NCBI GenBank assembly: GCA_938007945.1
Contig: CALLME010000255.1
Coordinates: 1 to 7,438 of the forward strand
Direction: 5' to 3'
DNA length: 7,438 nt
From: an uncultured Caulobacterales bacterium
GTDB taxonomy: Bacteria; Pseudomonadota; Alphaproteobacteria; Caulobacterales; Maricaulaceae
This document shows, one piece after another, positions 1 through 5,734 of the stretch. The notes under the pieces were generated by a model. The model made no database searches. It was given only the letters and a program-made list of their open reading frames with translations, and had not been told where the DNA came from. The translations under genes were made by a program, and so were the position numbers. The stretch's first letter is position 1, and every line of letters starts with the position of its first letter.

Positions 1-122
1 GCGCGATAGCCGACGACCCAGATGTGAGCCTGATCACGCAACAAGTCGAGACAGGCGTCGCCATGCGGATGGGAATTTTACACGCGCTGTCAGAGGCGCA
101 AGACGCGAGGGCCAAGGCATGA
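1..122 (+). CDS. pyrB: Aspartate carbamoyltransferase catalytic subunit, C-terminal end (partial)
   Basis: Only the last 39 codons are in the window; the gene begins to the left. The readable frame starts at base 3 and ends with TGA at 120-122. The visible peptide contains ITQQVETGVAMRMGIL, which matches the conserved last helix of aspartate carbamoyltransferase (pattern QV-x-x-GVA-x-RM-x-x-L). The enzyme joins carbamoyl phosphate and aspartate in the second step of de novo pyrimidine synthesis, in the cytoplasm. The stop codon overlaps the start of the next gene (ATGA, 119-122), so the two are translationally coupled, the usual order in bacteria whose PyrB assembles with a dihydroorotase-like partner. 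The call rests on a short tail plus this context, but the two agree well. Confidence 0.85.
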   Translation, partial: AIADDPDVSLITQQVETGVAMRMGILHALSEAQDARAKA

Positions 123-1387
123 GCGTAACCTCAATTATAAACGCGCGGATTATCGATCCTGCAAGCGGTTATGACGGCGAAGGTGTCATCGTCTTTGAAG
201 GTGGTAAAATCGTCGAAGGCTTTGACGCCAGCCCACGTGGGGAAGTGATTGAGGCAGGCGGCCTCATAGCGGCCCCTGGCCTCATTGATATGCGCGTGCA
301 AGCGGGCGAGCCGGGCCGCGAAAGCAAAGAGATATTAGCAACTGCAGGACGGGCGGCAGCGGCAGGCGGCGTGACCACGCTCGTCATTACGCCAGACACA
401 AAACCTGTCATTGATACGGCGGCGCTGGTTGATTATATCTCGCGGCGCGGCGAAGCGGATTGCGCGGTGAATGTGCGCGTCGCAGGGGCGCTCACACAAA
501 ATCTTGACGGGGCAAGCCTGTCTGAAATTGGACTTATGCAAGAGGCGGGCGCGGTTATGTTTGCTAGCGGCAACCGTCCCGTTTCAGACGCGCGCACGAT
601 GCGGCGCATGCTGTCTTATGCCGCCAATTTTAACGCGCTGATTTCCAACCGTGCGATGGACCCAAGCCTGTCGCAAGGCGCTGTCGCGCATGAATCAGAT
701 ATGTCGTCTCGCCTTGGCTTGACCGCTGCGCCCGCTATGGCAGAGCGCTTAATAGCCGAGCGCGATGTCGCGCTAGCTGAGCTAACAGGTGGGCGGCTTT
801 TGATTGATCTTATCAGTTCTCGCGAAGCCCTAGAAGTCGTACGCCGCGCCAAATCGCGTGACCTAGAAGTCGCCGCGAGTGTGTCGATTAATCACCTTTG
901 CCTCAATGAAGTCGATATTGGCGATTACCGCAGCTTTGCCAAGCTCGACCCACCGCTACGTGATGAGGCGGACCGTATGGCTTTGCTAGAGGCTGTAAAT
1001 GACGGCACAATCGACGTCATTGTCAGTGACCACGACCCGCATCCCGCAGGCGAAAAACGCCTGCCCTATGCAGACGCGGCCGCTGGCGCAGTCGGGCTAG
1101 AAATTCTGCTCGCAGGCGGGCTGTCACAAGTCGCCATGGGTGCGCTGGACCTCACCGCTTTTCTTACGGCACTGACCATAAATCCAGCTACACTTCTCGG
1201 GTTAGAGAGCGGGCATCTGGGCGTTGGCGCGCCAGCCGATATTATCCTCATCGACCCCAACAAACCGTGGGTGTGCGACGCGGATAAGCTTTTGTCTAAG
1301 AGCAAAAATACACCGTTTGATGGTCGCCGCATGACGGGCAAATGCGTCCGAAGTTTCGTGGCGGGGCAAAGCGTCTACACCCCCTAG
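119..1387 (+). CDS. pyrC: Dihydroorotase-like protein PyrC', probably catalytically inactive
   Basis: A 422-residue amidohydrolase-fold protein of normal length for the PyrB-linked dihydroorotase group. Recognisable landmarks are GLIDMRVQAGEPG (55-66), AAAAGGVTT near 79-87, SDHDPH (303-308) and a C-terminal beta-sandwich return around GVGAPADIILID (368-379). Active enzymes have H-x-H after the GLID strand; here it is R59-V-Q61. The stretch that normally reads F-[ST]-DDG is FASGN (148-152), the usual H-A/C-ED strand reads ISNRAMDP (no histidine), and the usual HIS strand is LISS (231-234). Only the DH pair at 304-305 remains. The protein therefore should not bind the zinc pair. By analogy with the inactive PyrC' of Pseudomonas, it probably supports assembly of aspartate carbamoyltransferase, with an active dihydroorotase encoded elsewhere. 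The ATG at 119 overlaps the pyrB stop, which fixes the start. Confidence 0.9.
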   Translation: MSVTSIINARIIDPASGYDGEGVIVFEGGKIVEGFDASPRGEVIEAGGLIAAPGLIDMRVQAGEPGRESKEILATAGRAAAAGGVTTLVITPDTKPVIDTAALVDYISRRGEADCAVNVRVAGALTQNLDGASLSEIGLMQEAGAVMFASGNRPVSDARTMRRMLSYAANFNALISNRAMDPSLSQGAVAHESDMSSRLGLTAAPAMAERLIAERDVALAELTGGRLLIDLISSREALEVVRRAKSRDLEVAASVSINHLCLNEVDIGDYRSFAKLDPPLRDEADRMALLEAVNDGTIDVIVSDHDPHPAGEKRLPYADAAAGAVGLEILLAGGLSQVAMGALDLTAFLTALTINPATLLGLESGHLGVGAPADIILIDPNKPWVCDADKLLSKSKNTPFDGRRMTGKCVRSFVAGQSVYTP

Positions 1388-1456
1388 CGCCGCGCGACAG
1401 ACTCAGGCAATATAAGCGTGAGGCGTGGTGTTGCACGCGAAACGAAGGGGATTTTC

Positions 1457-3319
1457 ATGCGGTTTCTTTTTGGATTTATTGCGAGTCTTGCGGCGCTTGT
1501 CTTGATAGCTTGCACATCAGAAACGACGACCTCTCAAAATTCTCCAGATGCGAATTTATCGGCGCAGCCCCAAGCCCCAGTTGCACCTATTAATTACATC
1601 CAAAATCTCAATGCGCGGAAAACGCAGAGCTTAGACGGTAAATGGGCACGGATTATCGACCCTTATGAAAACGGCTATTACAATTACCGCTACCAAGTAC
1701 ATGATAACGGCTTTTTCAAAAATCAAAAAAAGGAGGGGCCGCGCGACCTTGTTGAGTATAATTTTGACACGTCTCCTAAGCTCACCGTGCCAGGTGATTG
1801 GAACACGCAAGAGCGCGAACTTTATTATTACGAAGGCACGTTGTGGTACCAACGCTATTTTGACCTGCAAAAACGTGAGGGGCAAAAATACATCGTTCAA
1901 TTTGGGGCGGTGAATTATCATGCCATTGTCTATGTGAATGGTGAAAAAGTTGGCGAGCACGAAGGCGGCTTCACTTCATTTCAATTTGATATTTCTGAGT
2001 TTGTCAAAAGCGGCGAAAACTTTATTGTCCTGAAAGTCGATAACAGTCGTGCCCGGGACCAAGTCCCGACTGTGAACACTGATTGGTGGAATTACGGCGG
2101 CATCACCCGCTCTGTATTTATCGCTGTGATTCCAGACACGCATATTATTGATTATACACTTAGCCTGTCCTCAGATATGAGCACGATCAAGGGTACTGTG
2201 ACTGTGAGCGCCGCGACACACAATGCGCCTGTAACACTGACCATTAAAGAATTAGGGATTTCAGAAACTTTTGCGGTCAGCGAAAACGGAACTCTGGCGT
2301 TCAGCCTCCCCGCTTCGCCAAAGCTCTGGTCACCTGAGAGACCCAAGCTGTATGATGTCTCGCTGTCTTATGACGCGGACACGCTGCGTGATAAAATCGG
2401 TTTTCGGACAATTACAGTTGAAGGCGACAAAGTCCTGCTCAACGGAAAACCTGTTTTCATGCGCGGGATTAGTATTCATGAGGAGTCGCTTCTGCACGCT
2501 GGTCGAGCCCATAGCAAAGCCGATGCGCGCGCTACGCTTGAGCTTGCCAAAGACCTTGGGACAAATTTCGTACGCCTCGCCCATTATCCGCATAATGAAG
2601 CGATGGTAAAAATGGCGGATGAACTTGGCCTGATGGTCTGGTCCGAAATTCCTGTCTATTGGACTGTGCTATTTGGGGATGAGGCTGTGTACCGTAAAGC
2701 CGAAACACAACTCGTTGAAATGATGACGCGTGATAAAAACCGCGCCTCTATTGTTATGTGGTCAGTCGCGAATGAAACGCCGCTTTCTGATGAGCGCCAT
2801 AGTTTCCTTGGTCGCCTCATCAACAAAGCCCGTAGGATGGACAATACGCGTCTTATAACAGCGGCCATCGATACACATTCTATGTCAGAAAATGAAATCG
2901 TGTTGGAAGACCCTTTAGCAGAGAAACTCGATGTGATTGGCATCAATAGCTATTGCGGGTGGTACTGGGCCGTTTTGGAAGATTGCGCGAAAAAAGTCTG
3001 GAAATCAGGCTATGACAAACCCATCATCATGAGTGAAATGGGCGGCGGCGCGAAAGCGGGCTTGCGCGGTGACGCCGGCGAAATTTGGACAGAAGAGTTC
3101 CAAGCGACTGTCTATGATTATAATCTGCAAATGGCGGATAATATTGACGGGCTCGCGGGTATATCGCCGTGGATACTTAAAGACTTCCTCTCCCCGCGTC
3201 GGCAACTCGGCGGCATTCAAGATGACTGGAACCGCAAGGGGCTGGTGTCAGAGACAGGTGAGAAGAAACTGGCGTGGGATGTTTTGCAAAGCTATTACGA
3301 AAAGAAGGCAGCAGAGTAA
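1457..3319 (+). CDS. Glycoside hydrolase family 2 lipoprotein, beta-glucuronidase-like
   Basis: A 620-residue secreted retaining glycosidase. The start at 1457 is preferred over an in-frame ATG 13 codons upstream: it has a Shine-Dalgarno-like GAAGGGG at 1444-1450 and opens directly into a lipoprotein signal peptide with lipobox LIAC, lipidated at C19. Residue +2 is Thr, so outer-membrane sorting is expected. Domains: sugar-binding jelly roll about 45-225 (VPGDWN, GTLWYQRYF, NYGGITR), Ig-like sandwich about 230-320, TIM barrel about 325-620. The acid/base is E440 (ANE, after the SIVMWS strand) and the nucleophile is E527 (IIMSEMGG). NRKG at 592-595 matches the N-x-K motif that binds the sugar carboxylate in beta-glucuronidases, and NSYCGWY (497-503) resembles the GWY segment of those enzymes. 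A uronic acid glycosidase is likely, but beta-galactosidase-type specificity is not excluded. It lies 69 bp after pyrC with no clear terminator between; a TATAAG at 1411-1416 is the only -10-like string. Confidence 0.88.
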   Translation: MRFLFGFIASLAALVLIACTSETTTSQNSPDANLSAQPQAPVAPINYIQNLNARKTQSLDGKWARIIDPYENGYYNYRYQVHDNGFFKNQKKEGPRDLVEYNFDTSPKLTVPGDWNTQERELYYYEGTLWYQRYFDLQKREGQKYIVQFGAVNYHAIVYVNGEKVGEHEGGFTSFQFDISEFVKSGENFIVLKVDNSRARDQVPTVNTDWWNYGGITRSVFIAVIPDTHIIDYTLSLSSDMSTIKGTVTVSAATHNAPVTLTIKELGISETFAVSENGTLAFSLPASPKLWSPERPKLYDVSLSYDADTLRDKIGFRTITVEGDKVLLNGKPVFMRGISIHEESLLHAGRAHSKADARATLELAKDLGTNFVRLAHYPHNEAMVKMADELGLMVWSEIPVYWTVLFGDEAVYRKAETQLVEMMTRDKNRASIVMWSVANETPLSDERHSFLGRLINKARRMDNTRLITAAIDTHSMSENEIVLEDPLAEKLDVIGINSYCGWYWAVLEDCAKKVWKSGYDKPIIMSEMGGGAKAGLRGDAGEIWTEEFQATVYDYNLQMADNIDGLAGISPWILKDFLSPRRQLGGIQDDWNRKGLVSETGEKKLAWDVLQSYYEKKAAE

Positions 3320-3326
3320 CGCTCAC

Positions 3327-3360
3327 AAAAAAAGCCACACGCACCGAAATGCATGTGGCC
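3327..3360 (-). terminator. Rho-independent terminator of the carbonic anhydrase gene
   Basis: On the minus strand a 10-bp stem (arms 3350-3359 and 3334-3343, one G-U wobble) closes a 6-nt loop and is followed by seven T residues (the A run at 3327-3333). It lies 22 bp beyond the carbonic anhydrase stop codon. Read on the plus strand, the same hairpin has a C-A mismatch and only a weak T-containing tail, so it would end GH2 transcripts less efficiently. Confidence 0.82.
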
Positions 3361-3381
3361 TTAAATCTAATTGAACGAAGC

Positions 3382-4254
3382 CTATTGGATAGGCGATAGA
3401 AGCTCTGGCGCAGTCACAAGCTGACGAACGCCGTGAGATTTTTTCTCATTAAAGACATTACCGCTAGCCGCCCATGCATTGAGCGAATTGATGTCAACTT
3501 TCGTACATTGCGGGCGCACGCTCCATGTTACTTTCATTGGCGAGCAAGTTGATTGGTCATAGCTTGGCCCTGTTGTTGAGCCGCGGAACACGACGGGCGT
3601 GCCTGTACCCGTTGGGATGGCTTTGGCTTGGTGCTTTCCGCCGACCATATTGCCGCCATAAGCAAAGTCCATAAAGTTGGCTGCGCTGCCATCATTTACG
3701 ACAAGGAATGTTTGTGCTTCCACGCGCAGGAGCGGGTCTTGGCATGTATCTGACAAGCAAGACCCCAGACCTTCACCTGGTATGATGTCACAGCTTGTGT
3801 GAACCCAGTGAACTTCAATTGTATCGCCCGGCTTGACGTCACCGTAAACCGCATTCTCAACAGGCGTAAGTTCTGCCGCTGTTAGCTCACTTGTGCCGTT
3901 ACAGGCATAGCCGCCATTGTCACTGTCATTAACAAAGACATTAAAGCCAGGGCCTTTATGCTCGGCATTTGTGTGTGTGTGAATATTACACAGGTTCAGT
4001 TCTGACGCGGCAGGCGCCATTGGGAATGTCATCGTGTTGAGACCAGACACGCTTGAGATATCGCGCGGTGTTTGCGGTCCAAATGTTGTGCAAAGCTCGC
4101 CCTCAACCATTTTTTTAGCATCATTAACGACATCAGCAGCTGCATTCTTAGCTTTATCCGCCATTTCGGCTGCTTTGTCTGTATCGACAGAATTACCGCA
4201 AGCCGCGAGAGCTATTGCCAGAACGGTGGTTGAAAGGATATGTGCGTGTTTCAT
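3382..4254 (-). CDS. Delta-class carbonic anhydrase, lipoprotein
   Basis: A 290-residue protein resembling the delta-class carbonic anhydrase (diatom TWCA1-like) family, expected to interconvert CO2 and bicarbonate in the periplasm. The start at 4254 is chosen over an ATG 49 codons upstream because AGGAGT (4262-4267) sits 7 nt before it and the product opens with a lipoprotein signal ending LAAC, lipidated at C19. Residues about 27-50 form an Ala/Lys/Asp-rich helical spacer. The catalytic domain follows: CNIHTHTNAEHKGPGF (from 89) and GDTIEVHWVHTSC (143-155) carry histidines 92, 94, 99, 149 and 152, from which the zinc ligands most probably come. Eight cysteines after C19 (55, 89, 118, 155, 166, 171, 237, 250) suggest disulfides, fitting an exported protein. 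It is transcribed divergently from the TAXI/dCache pair and ends at its own terminator. The family call is from motif recognition; the exact ligand set is inferred. Confidence 0.82.
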   Translation of the reverse strand: MKHAHILSTTVLAIALAACGNSVDTDKAAEMADKAKNAAADVVNDAKKMVEGELCTTFGPQTPRDISSVSGLNTMTFPMAPAASELNLCNIHTHTNAEHKGPGFNVFVNDSDNGGYACNGTSELTAAELTPVENAVYGDVKPGDTIEVHWVHTSCDIIPGEGLGSCLSDTCQDPLLRVEAQTFLVVNDGSAANFMDFAYGGNMVGGKHQAKAIPTGTGTPVVFRGSTTGPSYDQSTCSPMKVTWSVRPQCTKVDINSLNAWAASGNVFNEKKSHGVRQLVTAPELLSPIQ

Positions 4255-4429
4255 TATAAGAACTCCTTCGAAATTTGGCATTACTTTAAGACAAAGCATT
4301 ACTTTGTCGAGCATTTTGTAAAAAAGTCTGATGTGTCTTTTAGAAATGTACGCGATGAATCGGCATTTAGATTTCTTGACTAAAATCGCCTGAATGTGCA
4401 ACTAAGGCGGGTGCATAAGGTAAGTGAGA
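4255..4429. promoter_or_regulatory. Divergent intergenic region between carbonic anhydrase and TAXI genes
   Basis: These 175 bp must hold the promoter of the minus-strand carbonic anhydrase gene and probably that of the plus-strand TAXI/dCache pair. It is visibly AT-richer than the coding DNA on both sides. Visible elements are the carbonic anhydrase ribosome binding site (4262-4267), a perfect palindrome and a repeated decamer (4278-4308), one GAATC (4357-4361, a GANTC methylation-type site) and a plus-strand TTGACT (4376-4381) that lacks a convincing -10 partner. AAGG at 4417-4420 serves the TAXI gene. No promoter can be assigned with confidence. Confidence 0.5.
4278..4308. repeat. Perfect 7-5-7 palindrome overlapping a repeated decamer, candidate operator
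   Basis: GACAAAG-CATTA-CTTTGTC at 4290-4308 is a perfect inverted repeat with 7-bp arms. The decamer GCATTACTTT, which covers its centre (4296-4305), recurs exactly at 4278-4287, 18 bp away. The block lies 24-54 bp upstream of the carbonic anhydrase start and does not include its ribosome binding site. It could be a regulator binding site with a second half-site, or a hairpin in the 5' leader of the mRNA. There is no T-run after it, so it is not a terminator. The bound factor is unknown. Confidence 0.5.
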
Positions 4430-5734
4430 ATGTTGGGTAATTATTTGATGCGTATCGCTTTAGCCATAGGCCTCTTAACTGTAGGGTTTGGTACGCTTGC
4501 CGCCAGCGTAAAATGGGTGGACATGAACAAAGAGCATGTTCTTGTCATGGGCGCGGGTGAAAAGGGTAGTGACAGCTATGTCCTCGGCAGCGCCCTCTCA
4601 GAAATTGCCAAACGTCACGACCCCAAGCTTAAAATCGTTGTCGCAGAAACGGCTGGGTCTGAGCAAAACAATAAGATGATGCATGAAGGTCATTTGCAGC
4701 TCGCAGCTGAGCTGGCCGACACCAAAATCGGCTCGCAAACACGGCTTGTAACAATTCTTTATCCAGACACTTATCAGCTCTTAGTCTGCTCTGATTCAGG
4801 GATTGAGAATGTCTCGGATTTACGCGGAAAAACGATTGCTCTACCCGATAAACAAAGCGGCGAGTATCAATCATTTTACTTCCTCGCCAAGCATTACGGC
4901 TTAAGAGAAAGTGATATGAAAGCCGTCACTATGTCGACGAATGCAGCTGCTTGGGCGCTTGAGAGCCGCGCCGTAGATGCTGTTTTTCGCGTAAGGGCGC
5001 CAGGCAATGATGCGCTTGCAGATATTATACAGAACGGCGGCATTAATATTACGCCGATTAATCAGTCACGCGCGCTGAGCTTAGAAAAACCCTCAATCCG
5101 GGCCGGCTTTATCCCTGCAGGGTCTTATTCAGGCTTTCCTGCCGTGCCCGCAAGCGACCTAGAAGCGCCCACCGTTGACCGCGTTTTAGTCGCGAGCAAC
5201 TCAGTACCTGAAGATGTTATCGAACGCCTGACGCGGCTGATATATGACTATCAACGCGAAATGTCAGACTTCACCCCGCTTGCAGGTTTTCTGGCTGATG
5301 AAGCGAGCTTAGAGAAATCCGCTATCCCATTACATAAAGGGACACGAGATTTCTTTGATAGAGACGAGCCAAGTTTCTTGCAGGAAAATGCGGAACTTAT
5401 GGCGTTTTACTTAACCCTACTCGCAGGTTTAGTTTCACTACTTCTAAATCTCAATACTCGCCGCCAGAAGGAACGTGTGGACGCTTATAACCGTGAGCTT
5501 ATCAAAGTTTATAACGCGGCTGTTGATGATGTTGACCCAAGCGGCGCTTTTTACCGCAACCGCATGATGGATATTTTTGCGCGTATCCTACGCGATTTTG
5601 AACAAGGTCTCGTGACGTCTAATGGATTTGACTTTCTATCCTTTGCTTGGGACGAACTTAACGACGCTGTGATTGCTGTGGTGAAAGATAAAAACGGCAA
5701 AGCATCCGCGCGGAGAAAAGGAAAACGCTCATGA
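4430..5734 (+). CDS. TAXI-family solute-binding protein, membrane-anchored, with cytoplasmic tail
   Basis: A 434-residue protein from ATG 4430, chosen because AAGG (4417-4420) is 9 nt upstream; an in-frame GTG at 4424 would leave only 3 nt, and an ATG at 4448 is also possible. Numbering here is from the GTG. An N-terminal hydrophobic segment (about 9-28, ending TLAAS) is a signal peptide or anchor. The periplasmic domain (about 35-320) has TAXI features: GAGEKGSDSYVLG, ETAGSEQNN, NVSDLRGKTIALP, and PLHKGTRDFF before DEPSFLQENAE. A transmembrane helix at about 325-343 is followed by about 90 mostly cytoplasmic residues, charged and probably helical, ending in a Lys/Arg-rich tail. TAXI proteins usually bind small carboxylates or amino acids for TRAP transporters. 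No TRAP membrane subunit is adjacent; instead the stop overlaps a dCache gene, pointing to sensing. Ligand unknown. Confidence 0.85.
   Translation: MLGNYLMRIALAIGLLTVGFGTLAASVKWVDMNKEHVLVMGAGEKGSDSYVLGSALSEIAKRHDPKLKIVVAETAGSEQNNKMMHEGHLQLAAELADTKIGSQTRLVTILYPDTYQLLVCSDSGIENVSDLRGKTIALPDKQSGEYQSFYFLAKHYGLRESDMKAVTMSTNAAAWALESRAVDAVFRVRAPGNDALADIIQNGGINITPINQSRALSLEKPSIRAGFIPAGSYSGFPAVPASDLEAPTVDRVLVASNSVPEDVIERLTRLIYDYQREMSDFTPLAGFLADEASLEKSAIPLHKGTRDFFDRDEPSFLQENAELMAFYLTLLAGLVSLLLNLNTRRQKERVDAYNRELIKVYNAAVDDVDPSGAFYRNRMMDIFARILRDFEQGLVTSNGFDFLSFAWDELNDAVIAVVKDKNGKASARRKGKRS

Noticed and set aside
1423..1438. GCGTG/CACGC hairpin between pyrC and the GH2 gene as a terminator.
   Set aside because: The stem is only 5 bp and is followed by GAAACGAAGGGG rather than a T-run.
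1342..1593. 83-codon plus-strand open frame spanning the end of pyrC and the start of the GH2 gene.
   Set aside because: It lies out of frame across two well-supported genes and encodes nothing recognisable.
1725..1738. Run of seven A followed by GGAGGGG inside the GH2 gene, looking like a slippage site with an internal ribosome binding site.
   Set aside because: The GH2 frame is intact through it and keeps recognisable family motifs on both sides; no alternative frame opens into a plausible product.
3361..3375. TTAA-N7-TGAA resembling a CtrA binding site.
   Set aside because: The second half deviates from TTAA, and it lies between two convergent gene ends where no promoter is expected.
4357..4361. 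GAATC as a CcrM/GcrA-type cell-cycle regulatory site.
   Set aside because: A single GANTC is expected by chance about once per 256 bp, and there is no associated promoter to support it.
4255..4401. N-terminal extension of the carbonic anhydrase frame up to an ATG at 4401.
   Set aside because: The extra 49 residues would bury the lipoprotein signal, and a good ribosome binding site serves the start at 4254.
4376..4404. Plus-strand TTGACT as the -35 box of a TAXI promoter.
   Set aside because: No hexamer resembling a -10 box lies 16-19 bp downstream, so the promoter is not supported as such.
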